A DNA stretch of 64,000 bases from Bacteroidetes bacterium RIFCSPLOWO2_12_FULL_35_15. GTDB taxonomy: Bacteria > Bacteroidota > Bacteroidia > 2-12-FULL-35-15. The notes under the pieces are model-generated. The model was not told the DNA's origin. It saw nothing but the letters and a program-made list of their open reading frames with translations, and did no database searches. Every line of letters begins with the position of its first letter. Position 1 is the stretch's first letter. The translations under genes were made by a program, and so were the position numbers. Below, piece by piece: positions 38,359-47,883 of the stretch. Location: positions 124,001 through 188,000 of the forward strand of contig MEPB01000019.1 in NCBI GenBank assembly GCA_001769385.1. The letters are read 5' to 3'.

Positions 38359-39813
38359 TTATAGACCACCAGGTCCTGCTACATCGCCTTTTGCACGTCC
38401 TAAATAGGTTTGTACGCAACGGAATCCGATATAACATTTAGCAGTGTCCTGATATTCATATGTTCTAGTGCTGGTTTGTAAATAGTAACCGACATCTTTC
38501 CAGGAACCGCCTCTTATTACTTTCCGTTTTAATACATTAGCTTCATTATCTTGAGCCTCATACACATAATCCGGATTTAAGTCGTGATCAAAATCATAAG
38601 CAGCTTCGTCAAAAGCATTACTCGTCCATTCTGCAGCATTTCCAGCCATACAATATAGTCCATAATCGTTTGGATTATAAGATTCAATTTTTACAGTATG
38701 GAATCCTCCATCATCAATATAACTTCCACGCATTGGTTTAAAGTTACCTAAGAAACAACCTAATGCATTCCTTATGTATGGCCCACCCCATGGATACGGA
38801 CTTAATGAAAGTCCACCGCGGGCGGCATATTCCCATTCAGACTCTGTAGGTAAACGGAAATCGTTAACATAAGATTGGCCATTTGACAAAAGCCAATTAT
38901 TAAATAATTGCGTTCTCCAAACGCAAAAAGAACGAGCTTGTTTCCAGGTTACACCAACAACGGGATAGTCATCATAAGCAGAGTGCCAAAAATACATATT
39001 GGTCATAGGCTCATTGAATGAATAGGTAAAATCATGAACCCAGGCTAAAGTATCCGGATAAACATTTATTACATCTTTAACAATAAATACACTTCTATCT
39101 TTATCTTTTCTCTCACGTGTGCTATATTTTCCGCTTCCGTCAGAAATTCCGTCTTTTACGTCATAATGACCAAGCGTTTTCGCATCGCCAACACTTGTAT
39201 TCTGGTATCCGTTAATAAAATCCAATCCTGTTTTTTCATCAGGTGTTTTTGATGGTTTAAAGCGGTTTGACTTTTGAGCAGCTAATCTTAGATTGATCCA
39301 GTAATATTCATAATTTAATTTTCTGGTATCAATTTCTCTTCTTCTATAAAATCTTTCTTCTGGTGGTAAATACATAAATTCCAGAACTTCACGAACATCT
39401 TGCTCATCATAACCAATAGGTTCCTCAAAATTTACCAATGGAGGATCAAGGGGTTGGTCATAATCATCTGTTTCTACACCATGTTCAGCTCTTCCGTCTT
39501 CAAACAATGCTCTATGTGCAATTGAGTCCCTTACCCAATAAACAAATTGGCGATATTCATTATTTGATATCTCGGTTTGGTCAATGTAAAATGCCTGAAT
39601 AGAAACCGTTTTTGACTTAGTAGTGTGTGCATAAGGATTGTCCTCATCATCCGGGCCCATATTGTAACTTCCCATAGGAATATACAGCATACCAAAAGGA
39701 TCTATATCGAACCATTCGGTACGGGGATGAACACCTACAAGTTCTCCGGAGCTTTTGACACAACTTGTACCTAAAACCGCTACCAAAGAACCTAACAAGA
39801 GCAACTTTTTCAT
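38359..39813 (-). CDS. gldK: T9SS/gliding motility lipoprotein GldK (PorK)
   Basis: Outer-membrane lipoprotein that pairs with GldN to form the T9SS ring. It has a lipoprotein signal peptide (MKKLLLLGSLVAVLGTSC) and a formylglycine-generating-enzyme-like fold with FYIDQTEISNNEYRQFVYW, PVVGVTWKQARSFCVWR, LPTESEWEYAARGG, YCMAGNAAEWTSNAF and VIRGGSW. 484 residues is family length. It is the first gene of gldKLMN, separated from porP by a stem-loop. Confidence 0.96.
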   Translation of the reverse strand: MKKLLLLGSLVAVLGTSCVKSSGELVGVHPRTEWFDIDPFGMLYIPMGSYNMGPDDEDNPYAHTTKSKTVSIQAFYIDQTEISNNEYRQFVYWVRDSIAHRALFEDGRAEHGVETDDYDQPLDPPLVNFEEPIGYDEQDVREVLEFMYLPPEERFYRRREIDTRKLNYEYYWINLRLAAQKSNRFKPSKTPDEKTGLDFINGYQNTSVGDAKTLGHYDVKDGISDGSGKYSTRERKDKDRSVFIVKDVINVYPDTLAWVHDFTYSFNEPMTNMYFWHSAYDDYPVVGVTWKQARSFCVWRTQLFNNWLLSNGQSYVNDFRLPTESEWEYAARGGLSLSPYPWGGPYIRNALGCFLGNFKPMRGSYIDDGGFHTVKIESYNPNDYGLYCMAGNAAEWTSNAFDEAAYDFDHDLNPDYVYEAQDNEANVLKRKVIRGGSWKDVGYYLQTSTRTYEYQDTAKCYIGFRCVQTYLGRAKGDVAGPGGL

Positions 39814-39847
39814 ATTTGTTGTTTTTAAATTTTACCCTATTTTGTCA

Positions 39848-39880
39848 GAAAAATCATCTTACAAGAAGTAGGATGATTTT
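39848..39880 (-). terminator. Stem-loop between porP/sprF and gldK
   Basis: AAAATCATC / GATGATTTT stem with a bulged TAC/GTA extension and a short T tract on the minus strand. It lies in the 119-base gap after porP and may terminate or attenuate transcription into gldKLMN. Confidence 0.6.
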
Positions 39881-39932
39881 AAAGGAAATAGGATAGTTTG
39901 AACGATACTAATAAATAAAGGTTACAAAAAAA

Positions 39933-40886
39933 TTATAAAAATCTAACGTTAGTATGAGACTGACGATGTTCTGGCTTCGTAAATCTGTGACAATAACCTA
40001 ACATGATCTCATGAGAACCACTACTGTGATTCTTTATTGCTGAAGTTGTCATATCATAAGAATAGCCAAAACGAATTCCATTCCATTCCAATCCAACAAT
40101 TCCCACCAAAGCATCACTTAAACGATAAGAGGCTCCGATGAAGACCATTTTTTTCCAATATGCCAATAAGTTAATATCAACCTGTGTTGAAGAGGCATCA
40201 GATTTTGCTAAAACAGATGGTCTTAAATCAAATGTACTTCCCAATTGAAATGTATAGCCAGCCATTACATAATAATGACGGGCAACTTTGAAATTAAAAT
40301 CATATGTGGTACTTGCTGCCCCCCCCTTTTTTGTTAATTGTTGTTCAGGTAAATGCAATGATGATAATCCAACATATAATTGCTTTGTTTGATAATACAA
40401 TCCTAATCCTACATCATAAGTTGTTGCAGAAGTTCCGGTCCAGGGTATTGCTTGGTCAGTACCTCCACCGCCCGCGGTGCTAGTCCCGTCAGGAGCAATA
40501 AAAGCGCCTGAAAGAGATTTTTGAATCATACCGACATCTAACCCAATCCCTAATGTTCCCGGACCAACTGGACGATGAAAGGAATACGCTAATTTTGCTT
40601 TTAATGTTTTATCGAAGCCTAATGCATCCTGATCAACTGTTATTCCTAAGCCTCCTCCCAAAATTTGACCATAATCAACACTTAAAAGTACTGTTTTTGG
40701 TGCACCAGGGAAATTAGTCCATTGTTGACGATATAGTAACGTAGCACATAATGCTTTGTTCATTCCTGCGTATGCCGGATTAACGGCTAAACGGTTAAAC
40801 ATATTCATACTGAACTGCGCATCTTGCTGTGCAAATGTCACTAAACCAGTAATTGAAAATGCAATAATAGTAAGAGTTTTTCTCAT
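39933..40886 (-). CDS. porP: PorP/SprF family type IX secretion outer-membrane protein
   Basis: Outer-membrane beta-barrel of the PorP/SprF family, needed for T9SS-dependent export or cell-surface attachment. The ATG at 40886 gives a clean signal peptide (MRKTLTIIAFSITGLVTFAQ); the ORF-track start lies 14 codons upstream in the leader. Family motifs are AQFSMNMFNRLAVNPAYAGMN, LLYRQQWTNFPGAPKT and the C-terminal FGYSYDMTTSAIKNHSSGSHEIMLGY. Located directly upstream of gldK, the usual Bacteroidota order. Confidence 0.93.
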   Translation of the reverse strand: MRKTLTIIAFSITGLVTFAQQDAQFSMNMFNRLAVNPAYAGMNKALCATLLYRQQWTNFPGAPKTVLLSVDYGQILGGGLGITVDQDALGFDKTLKAKLAYSFHRPVGPGTLGIGLDVGMIQKSLSGAFIAPDGTSTAGGGGTDQAIPWTGTSATTYDVGLGLYYQTKQLYVGLSSLHLPEQQLTKKGGAASTTYDFNFKVARHYYVMAGYTFQLGSTFDLRPSVLAKSDASSTQVDINLLAYWKKMVFIGASYRLSDALVGIVGLEWNGIRFGYSYDMTTSAIKNHSSGSHEIMLGYCHRFTKPEHRQSHTNVRFL

Positions 40887-40941
40887 GTTTATCTTGTTAA
40901 AAATTAACAAATTTTGACAATTTTCCATTGTAGTTAGGTCG

Positions 40942-40972
40942 CTAAATTAAGTATATAGTTTATAAAAACAAA
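40942..40972 (-). promoter_or_regulatory. Promoter for porP/sprF
   Basis: On the minus strand TTTG (40972-40969), a 19-base spacer and TAATTTAG (40949-40942, one mismatch to TAnnTTTG) fit the Bacteroidota promoter. The -7 element lies about 55 bases before the ATG and agrees with the start at 40886. Confidence 0.55.
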
Positions 40973-41019
40973 TTTTTTAAACATTTTATTGTTCAGTACT
41001 CAAAATATTATTTTTCAAT

Positions 41020-42189
41020 CTAACCTAACTTTTGATATGTTTGCCACCATTTATCAGGCATTTCATCCCTGCATGCGGTCTCATAATCGCTGTATGAGCA
41101 AGGAACCATGTGGTGACGCTCAAATTTTAGCCGGTGATTTACCGGGTAAGGGACATCCATCCACCAACGATCACTTTTGTTGCTTTTGTAAAAAACTATT
41201 TCATGTTCATGATCCTTTATCGAAACACGATATTTTGTGTATTCAGATTTATCAACAATTGGATAATCTTGTTTTCGATTATAAAATCCATCAATAAAAT
41301 ACCAGATCATTTGCGCAGCCAAATGTGCTGTTTGTTTATTTGTATCAAATGCCGGATTTATTTCATAAAATCCTATAGATGAAAGTTTATCACTTAAACC
41401 CGCATAGCGTGCAATTTGACAAGCTTCCTCACCATAAAACCCATTTGGTGAGGCATTTCCATTTCCCGGAGCATCACTTTGGCGAACAGAAGAAATGTCA
41501 AAACTTACTACATCAGCATTTCTAACGATGGGTTCAACATCTTCAATTTTAGATCGAACCTGACCTAATCGATGTGAATCAAAAAATAATTTATCCATCA
41601 GATCAATTGAATTTTGTTCCACAAAATAGGTTTGATAACCAACATTACTAAAATTAAAAAGAACATTTGGTTTATGTAAAATTATTTTACTCAGATAACT
41701 TTGGGAATTCAGCTCCTTTTCGCCATCACCAATATCAAAACAGGAATCCACAGCAACAATATTGATGGTTTGTTCCAGTTTTTGGTAGGCCAAATAATTG
41801 CAATAGGTAATATCTTGTCCTCCCCCAATAATGATCGGGATAATATTTTTTTTCAGTAATTGAGAAATCACATCGGATACCGCATAATAACTGTCGTCAA
41901 TAGTGTTCCCTTTTTTTATATTTCCAAGGTCAGCAATTTTTGTAGGATAATTCCCTTGAAATAATTTATATAGATTTTCACGGACATAATCAGGTGCTAA
42001 TCCACAACCTTCATTGTTCAATGCTTTTCTATCTTCTTCAACTCCAACAATTGCCAGGTGAATGTTTTCTAAACTTGGAAAATCTCCTTCTTGAATATAT
42101 GCACTGATGCATTTACCGTATGAGGTGCCTGTGTACCGTTCAGACTCGCTAAAAGATCTGGGATTTATGGTTGTAAAGTATTCTTGCAT
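41020..42189 (-). CDS. Ureohydrolase-fold (arginase/formimidoylglutamase family) protein with degenerate metal site
   Basis: A 389-residue protein of the arginase/agmatinase/formimidoylglutamase fold. Canonical manganese motifs are altered: GGxH appears as GGGQD, DxHxD as DSCFD, and SxDxDxxDP as SFDISSVRQSD. Thus most metal ligands seem missing and hydrolysis is doubtful. Bacteroidota annotation usually calls such proteins formimidoylglutamase. It sits between topA and the T9SS genes. A structural or regulatory role is possible but unproven. Confidence 0.82.
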   Translation of the reverse strand: MQEYFTTINPRSFSESERYTGTSYGKCISAYIQEGDFPSLENIHLAIVGVEEDRKALNNEGCGLAPDYVRENLYKLFQGNYPTKIADLGNIKKGNTIDDSYYAVSDVISQLLKKNIIPIIIGGGQDITYCNYLAYQKLEQTINIVAVDSCFDIGDGEKELNSQSYLSKIILHKPNVLFNFSNVGYQTYFVEQNSIDLMDKLFFDSHRLGQVRSKIEDVEPIVRNADVVSFDISSVRQSDAPGNGNASPNGFYGEEACQIARYAGLSDKLSSIGFYEINPAFDTNKQTAHLAAQMIWYFIDGFYNRKQDYPIVDKSEYTKYRVSIKDHEHEIVFYKSNKSDRWWMDVPYPVNHRLKFERHHMVPCSYSDYETACRDEMPDKWWQTYQKLG

Positions 42190-42220
42190 TTTGTAATTTC
42201 CTTTTGAAAATTCAATGTTT

Positions 42221-42228
42221 CAAATCTA
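42221..42228 (-). promoter_or_regulatory. -7 promoter element (TAGATTTG) before the ureohydrolase-like gene
   Basis: Exact TAnnTTTG match on the minus strand, 31 bases before the ATG at 42189, in the 77-base gap after topA. No TTG is visible at the expected -33 distance. Confidence 0.4.
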
Positions 42229-42266
42229 TAACTCTTTTATTAAAAAAAGTTACAGTTTTTTTACAA

Positions 42267-44690
42267 TTATTTTTTCTTCGAAACTTTCTTTACTGTTTTT
42301 TTCGCTGTCTTTTTTACTGCCACTTTTTTTGGTGCTGCCGTTTTTTTTGCTGCAGCTTTTTTAAATGGTTTTGCTGTTGTGGTTTTTTTGAAGCGATTTC
42401 CTTTACTTGCATTTTTAGGATCTGCGGCAATGTCCAAACATTCCTGCAAAGTTAAATTTTTTGCATCAATATTTTTTGGCAATTTAAAATTGTTTTGTCC
42501 TATTACTAAATACGGTCCCCAACGTCCGTTCAGTACTTGTACTTCCGGATTTTCAGGAAATGTTTTAATATATTTATCGATCTCCGCCTGACGTTTTGCT
42601 TCTATCAATTCGATGCAACGTTCTGCTGAAACGGTCATTGGGTCATCTTCTTTTTTTAAGGAAACAAATTTACCATCGTGACGGACATACGGACCAAAAC
42701 GCCCTACAGCAACCACCATTTCTTTTCCTTCAAATTCCCCGGCAACCCTTGGAAGTTTAAATAAATCTAAAGCGTCCTGAAATGAAATCGTATCGATGCG
42801 TTGATCTTTGCGTAAGCTTGCAAATTTCGGTTTGTTGTTTTCATCGTTACTTTCTCCCATTTGTGCCATTGGTCCGAAACGGCCGATACGCACATAAACA
42901 TTTTTACCGGTAACAGGATCAACGCCTAATAAACGTTCACCACTTGCCCGCTCTGAATGTTCAGAGGTGTGTTCAACACTTTTGTGAAAAGGTTTGTAAA
43001 AATCAGCTAACATTTTTGTCCAGTTAATTTTTCCTTCAGCAATTTCATCAAATTCTTCTTCCACTTTTGCTGTAAAATTAAAGTCCAGTATCTGTGGGAA
43101 TTCTTTCAATAAAAAATCATTAACCACCATACCAATATCAGTAGGAAATAATTTTGATTTTTCGGCACCGGTACCTTCTGTTCTGATCTCTTCTGTTATT
43201 TTACCGCCTTTTAATGTTGCAACATTGTAATTACGTTGCACACCTTCTCTGTCTTCCTTTACAACATATTCACGTTTTTGAACGGTTGATATAGTTGGTG
43301 CATACGTTGATGGGCGACCAATTCCTAATTCTTCTAATTTTTTTACTAAACTTGCTTCTGTATAACGAGCGGGATGGTGCGTGTAACGCTCTATAGCAGT
43401 AATTTCACTTGCCTCTAATTTTTCTCCCACTTTCATTGGAGGCAACATTCCTTCTTGATTTTCTTCATCTTCTTCATCTGTTCCTTCCAAATATATTTTC
43501 AAGAAACCATCAAATTTTAGTACTTCACCTTGAGCAACAAATTTTTCAGTTGCACCTGAAATAGTGATCACGGCAGTAGTTTTCTCCAGTTCAGCATCAC
43601 TCATTTGTGAAGCGATCGTACGTTTCCAGATTAATTCATACAAACGTTTATCGGCCGAATCACCAGTTATTGTTGAGTGTTCGATATAGGTAGGACGGAT
43701 GGCCTCATGTGCTTCTTGCGCTCCTTTTGATTTTGTTTTATACTGATGGATATTTAAATATTTTGCCCCATAATTTCCTGTAATTGCTTCTTTCGCCTGA
43801 TTAATTGCAGTATCTGAAAGATTTACGGAGTCAGTTCTCATATAAGTGATCTTTCCACTTTCATACAAACGTTGCGCTACCACCATGGTTTGAGCTACAG
43901 AGAAACCAAGCTTACGGCTCGCTTCCTGTTGTAATGTTGACGTTGTAAATGGTGCTGCAGATGTTTTTTTTGTTGGTTTGGTTTCAACACTTTCGATAGT
44001 GAAATCAGAATGTTCGCATTTTTTCAAAAATGTACGGGCTTCCACTAACGTTTTAAATTTCGTTGAAAGTTCTGCCTTTACAAGTGAATTGCCTGAAACA
44101 AAATTAGCTGTTACTTTATATGCTGAAGTACTATTGAAACTCATAATGTCACGTTCGCGTTCCACAATTAATCGAACAGCAACTGATTGAACTCGCCCTG
44201 CTGACAGGGATGGACGGATTTTTTTCCATAGAATGGGAGATAATTCAAAACCCACTAAACGGTCAAGAATTCTACGGGCTTGTTGTGCATCAACCAAGTG
44301 TTTATCTATTGTACGCGGATTTGCAATAGCATTTTTTATTGCAGATTTAGTGATCTCATGAAAAACAATTCGCTTGGTATTTTTCTCATTTAAATTCAAT
44401 GATTCGAACAAATGCCAGGAAATAGCTTCACCCTCGCGATCCTCATCCGTTGCTAACCAAACCGTTTCAGCTCCTTTTGCGAGCTTTTTAAGTTCGGCTA
44501 CTACTTTTGCCTTATCAGGCGATATTTCATAATTAGGAGTGAAATTGTTTTCAATATCAACACCAAATCCTTTTTTTGCCAAATCACGGACATGACCATA
44601 ACTTGATTTTACAATAAACCCTTCTCCTAAAAAACCTTCGATTGTTTTTGCCTTTGCAGGGGACTCAACGATTACTAAATTTTTGCTCAT
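42267..44690 (-). CDS. topA: Type I DNA topoisomerase TopA
   Basis: Type IA topoisomerase relaxing negative supercoils. It has the N-terminal Toprim domain (LVIVESPAKAKTIEGFLG, WLATDEDREGEAISWHL) and the active-site tyrosine in SGKITYMRTDSVNLS. GIGRPSTYAPTISTV follows. C-terminal topoisomerase repeats have the form GRFGPYVRH / GRWGPYLVIG rather than Cys4 zinc fingers. A tail of about 40 residues is almost only Lys, Ala and Thr, histone-H1-like and suited to DNA binding. 807 residues. Confidence 0.97.
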   Translation of the reverse strand: MSKNLVIVESPAKAKTIEGFLGEGFIVKSSYGHVRDLAKKGFGVDIENNFTPNYEISPDKAKVVAELKKLAKGAETVWLATDEDREGEAISWHLFESLNLNEKNTKRIVFHEITKSAIKNAIANPRTIDKHLVDAQQARRILDRLVGFELSPILWKKIRPSLSAGRVQSVAVRLIVERERDIMSFNSTSAYKVTANFVSGNSLVKAELSTKFKTLVEARTFLKKCEHSDFTIESVETKPTKKTSAAPFTTSTLQQEASRKLGFSVAQTMVVAQRLYESGKITYMRTDSVNLSDTAINQAKEAITGNYGAKYLNIHQYKTKSKGAQEAHEAIRPTYIEHSTITGDSADKRLYELIWKRTIASQMSDAELEKTTAVITISGATEKFVAQGEVLKFDGFLKIYLEGTDEEDEENQEGMLPPMKVGEKLEASEITAIERYTHHPARYTEASLVKKLEELGIGRPSTYAPTISTVQKREYVVKEDREGVQRNYNVATLKGGKITEEIRTEGTGAEKSKLFPTDIGMVVNDFLLKEFPQILDFNFTAKVEEEFDEIAEGKINWTKMLADFYKPFHKSVEHTSEHSERASGERLLGVDPVTGKNVYVRIGRFGPMAQMGESNDENNKPKFASLRKDQRIDTISFQDALDLFKLPRVAGEFEGKEMVVAVGRFGPYVRHDGKFVSLKKEDDPMTVSAERCIELIEAKRQAEIDKYIKTFPENPEVQVLNGRWGPYLVIGQNNFKLPKNIDAKNLTLQECLDIAADPKNASKGNRFKKTTTAKPFKKAAAKKTAAPKKVAVKKTAKKTVKKVSKKK

Positions 44691-44818
44691 ACACTAGCTA
44701 ATTTATTATTTAAAAATGAAAATGAACTGTTTTTTTGAGATGCCATTTCTCAAAATTCGGTGCAAAGAAAAATAAAACAAAAAGACTTTTCCAAATTTAA
44801 TTTGCAAATGTCAGTTAC

Positions 44819-44876
44819 TATATATATAAATATATATATAAAATTTTCAAAATATTTTCAAAATAATTCAAAATGC
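44819..44876. repeat. AT palindrome and short tandem repeat upstream of miaB
   Basis: TATATATATAAATATATATATA (22 bases, alternating AT, 44819-44840) is followed by TTTTCAAAATA repeated twice plus a diverged third copy. The block ends just before the miaB -33 element, in the divergent topA-miaB gap. It may act as an AT-rich upstream element or simply be unstable low-complexity sequence. Confidence 0.6.
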
Positions 44877-44882
44877 GCCATT

Positions 44883-44912
44883 TTGTCACCTGTTTTATTT
44901 TAATTACCTTTG
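44883..44912 (+). promoter_or_regulatory. Promoter for miaB
   Basis: TTG (44883-44885), a 19-base spacer and TACCTTTG (44905-44912) match the Bacteroidota promoter exactly. The ATG at 44965 is 52 bases downstream. Confidence 0.75.
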
Positions 44913-44964
44913 CAATCCTATTTTTTGCTCCATATCAAATTGGAGCATTTTATTGAAAACGAAA

Positions 44965-46395
44965 ATGAGCGGGAATAAAGTAATTGATGAAAGTAAACAA
45001 GGGGAAGCATTGGTGATAGAAAAACCGGTGATTCCGAACGGAAAAAAATTATTCTTGGAAAGTTATGGATGTGCCATGAACTTTTCTGATAGTGAAATTG
45101 TAGCATCTATTCTAAAAGATAAAGGATATACAACAACGGCTAATTATTTTGATGCAGATGTAATTTTTGTAAATACGTGTGCTATCCGAGAAGGAGCAGA
45201 ACAGCGTGTGCGTCAACGTTTAACGGAATATAAAAAAGCTAAAAAAACAAACCCAGATCTTATTGTTGGTGTTTTAGGTTGTATGGCGGAACGTTTAAAA
45301 TCACAATTTTTAGAAGAAGAAAAATTAGTTGATATCGTGGTTGGTCCGGATGCATACCGTAGTTTACCTGAGCTGATTGAAGTTGCAGAAACAGGGCAAA
45401 AAGCTGTGAATGTGCTTTTGTCAAAAGAAGAAACATACGCTGATATTGCACCTGTCCGTTTAGGTTCCAATGGAGTAACCGCATTTATAAGCATTACGCG
45501 TGGTTGTGATAATATGTGTGCATTTTGTGTGGTGCCGTTTACACGAGGCAGGGAACGAAGCCGTGATCCGGAAACAATTACAAAAGAAGCACAAGATTTA
45601 TTTAACGAAGGGTATAGGGAAGTAACGTTGCTTGGACAAAATGTAGATTCCTATTTATGGACAGGAGGAGGGTTAAAAAAAGAAAACATAACAGAGGAGG
45701 AATTGAAAAGTGCTACCACGTTTGCGCAATTGCTTGAAAAAGTTGCATTGGTTCATACTGATTTACGTGTGCGTTTCAGCACATCTCATCCGAAGGACAT
45801 GCATGATGATGTGCTTTATACGATTGCTAAACATGAAAACATTTGCAGTTATATTCATTTACCGGTTCAATCCGGTAATTCACGCATTTTAGAAATGATG
45901 AACCGTGGCTATTCGCGCGAATGGTATTTAAACAGGATCGATGCGATACGCAGAATTATTCCTGAAGCAGCTATTTCCATGGATGTTATTTCAGGGTTTT
46001 GTTCAGAGACAGAAGAAGAGCATCAGGATACATTATCATTGATGGAGACTGTAAAATATGATTTTGGATATATGTTCGCATACAGCGAACGTCCAAAAAC
46101 ATTAGCAGAACGAACTTACAAAGACGATGTGCCAGCAGAGGTAAAAAGCAGAAGATTAGCAGAGATCGTTGAATTACAATTAAAACATTCGGCATATAGA
46201 ACAAAACAAGGTGTCGGAAAAATTCATAGAGTATTGGTGGAGGGTGTTTCAAAAAAATCAAAGGAGCAATTATTTGGAAGGAACTCTCAAAATACGGTAG
46301 TTGTTTTTCCAAAAGAAAATTTTAAACCGGGAGATTATGTGAATGTTTTGGTTAATGATTGCACAGGAGCTACATTGATTGGGAAAGCAATATAG
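44965..46395 (+). CDS. miaB: tRNA-2-methylthio-N6-isopentenyladenosine(37) synthase MiaB
   Basis: Radical SAM methylthiotransferase that modifies A37 of tRNAs reading UNN codons. The N-terminal domain has its three Fe-S cysteines in [27 protein letters not shown] and [11 protein letters not shown]. The radical SAM motif is [25 protein letters not shown] and [12 protein letters not shown] follow, and a C-terminal TRAM domain ends with [15 protein letters not shown] chose the ATG at 44965 over the TTG at 44953. Confidence 0.97.
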   Translation: MSGNKVIDESKQGEALVIEKPVIPNGKKLFLESYGCAMNFSDSEIVASILKDKGYTTTANYFDADVIFVNTCAIREGAEQRVRQRLTEYKKAKKTNPDLIVGVLGCMAERLKSQFLEEEKLVDIVVGPDAYRSLPELIEVAETGQKAVNVLLSKEETYADIAPVRLGSNGVTAFISITRGCDNMCAFCVVPFTRGRERSRDPETITKEAQDLFNEGYREVTLLGQNVDSYLWTGGGLKKENITEEELKSATTFAQLLEKVALVHTDLRVRFSTSHPKDMHDDVLYTIAKHENICSYIHLPVQSGNSRILEMMNRGYSREWYLNRIDAIRRIIPEAAISMDVISGFCSETEEEHQDTLSLMETVKYDFGYMFAYSERPKTLAERTYKDDVPAEVKSRRLAEIVELQLKHSAYRTKQGVGKIHRVLVEGVSKKSKEQLFGRNSQNTVVVFPKENFKPGDYVNVLVNDCTGATLIGKAI

Positions 46396-46421
46396 AACCA
46401 AGAGGTTAGAACCAGGAGCCA

Positions 46422-46568
46422 AGCTCTTCTTATGAATTAGAAACACAATTGTTGATTAGTGAAAGAAGAAAATATGGCAAGGAAGAATTAGTAGAACAAT
46501 CATTAGGTTTAGTTACAGAAGTTCAAAAAATGATATTTACATTTAGAGAAAAAGTAGCTTATGAATAA
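46422..46568 (+). pseudogene. Remnant of a four-helix-bundle (S23/IVP-like) gene
   Basis: The frame encodes SSSYELETQLLISERRKYG... and ends EVQKMIFTFREKVAYE-stop, the C-terminal half of the small four-helix-bundle proteins related to 23S rRNA intervening-sequence proteins. The only upstream ATG is out of frame and hits a stop at once, and the N-terminal helices are missing. The flanks carry AACCAAGAGG (46397-46406) and a reverse partner CTTGATTCTTGGTT (46580-46593), wording often seen around such genes. Confidence 0.7.
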
Positions 46569-46618
46569 GACTTGTAAGTCTTGATTCTTGGTTCTTTCAT
46601 CTTAATTCTATTAAAAAA

Positions 46619-47857
46619 ATGACATTACAAGAAATAAAAAACCGTTTTGGAATTATAGGTAGTTCACCATTGCTTGATAGAGCAATTGATATCGCAAAAC
46701 AGGTAGCACCAACAGATCTGACAGTATTAATTACCGGGGAAAGCGGAACAGGAAAAGAGGTTTTTCCGCAGATAATTCACAATTTAAGTGCCCGTAAACA
46801 TGGTCAGTATATCGCGGTTAATTGTGGTGCAATACCCGAAGGGACAATAGATTCGGAGCTTTTTGGGCATGAAAAAGGTTCCTTCACCGGTGCACATGAA
46901 GCACGAAAAGGATATTTTGAAGTTGCTAACGGAGGAACTATTTTTTTAGATGAAATAGCCGAAATGCCTATTGCGACACAGGCTCGTTTGTTACGGATTT
47001 TAGAGAGCGGAGAGTTCTTAAAAGTAGGCTCTTCAAAAGTTTTAAAGACGGATGTCCGTGTTGTAGCTGCAACCAATGTAAATATTCAACAGGCGATTGA
47101 GAAAGGGAAATTCAGGGAAGATCTCTATTATCGATTAAATACAGTGCCCATTATTGTTCCATCTTTGCGGGATCGAAAGCAGGATATTTTTTTACTTTTC
47201 AGAAAATTTGCTGCAGATTTTTCAGCAAAGTACCGTATGCCCACAATAAAGCCTGATGCAGAAGCAGAACAGCTTTTGGTGAATTATTACTGGCAAGGAA
47301 ATGTGCGTCAATTAAAAAATATTACCGAGCAAATTTCAGTGATAGAGAAACAACGTGAAATTAGTGCAGAAATAATGCGTAATTATTTGCCACAACGTCA
47401 AACTTCACAATTGCCAATGGTATTGAACACGGCTTCACAAGGCGGGGATTTTAGTGAAAGGGATCTGTTATATAAAGTGCTTTTTGATATGAAGAAAGAC
47501 CTAACAGATTTGAAAAAAATTGTAGTTGATCTGATTGAAAATGATAATCAGCATAATCAAAATTTTCACCCGGAAAATGATTCGTTGATTAAAAAATTAT
47601 ACCAGGAAGTTGGGGCTCCGGAAGGTCAGATTCAATTAGGATACAATACTTCAAGTCCTTCGATGATAAAATCAAAAGATGAAATCCCCATGAATGCTGT
47701 TGTTACTGAAGAAAATTTTTCATTGCAGGAAATTGAAGAAGATATGATCAAAAAAGCATTGACAAAGCACAAAGGAAAACGGAAGAATGCCGCAAAAGAA
47801 TTAGGAATTTCGGAACGGACATTGTATCGGAAAATAAATGAATACAGCATTAAGTAA
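46619..47857 (+). CDS. Sigma-54 interacting transcriptional activator without receiver domain
   Basis: AAA+ bacterial enhancer-binding protein of 412 residues. It has Walker A GESGTGKE (about residue 40), the sigma-54-contact loop GSFTGA (usually GAFTGA), Walker B GGTIFLDEIAEM and the arginine-finger region YYRLNTVPI. A Fis-type helix-turn-helix closes the protein (KRKNAAKELGISERTLYRKI). There is no N-terminal sensor, so activity is probably controlled through abundance or a partner. It is followed by lptE and secG, a common Bacteroidota order. Confidence 0.94.
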   Translation: MTLQEIKNRFGIIGSSPLLDRAIDIAKQVAPTDLTVLITGESGTGKEVFPQIIHNLSARKHGQYIAVNCGAIPEGTIDSELFGHEKGSFTGAHEARKGYFEVANGGTIFLDEIAEMPIATQARLLRILESGEFLKVGSSKVLKTDVRVVAATNVNIQQAIEKGKFREDLYYRLNTVPIIVPSLRDRKQDIFLLFRKFAADFSAKYRMPTIKPDAEAEQLLVNYYWQGNVRQLKNITEQISVIEKQREISAEIMRNYLPQRQTSQLPMVLNTASQGGDFSERDLLYKVLFDMKKDLTDLKKIVVDLIENDNQHNQNFHPENDSLIKKLYQEVGAPEGQIQLGYNTSSPSMIKSKDEIPMNAVVTEENFSLQEIEEDMIKKALTKHKGKRKNAAKELGISERTLYRKINEYSIK

Positions 47858-47883
47858 ATAGGAAAAAGGTAATAAATAGTTAA

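Noticed and set aside
34861-40886. Idea that the gldKLMN block is a new secretion system
   Set aside because: All five genes match the known type IX secretion and gliding machinery.
40989-41297. Plus-strand ORF of 102 residues over the end of the ureohydrolase-like gene
   Set aside because: Shadow of the conserved minus-strand coding sequence; Cys/His content comes from complementary codons.
44918-45106. Minus-strand ORF covering the miaB promoter and start
   Set aside because: Lies over an exact promoter and conserved miaB codons; no family features.
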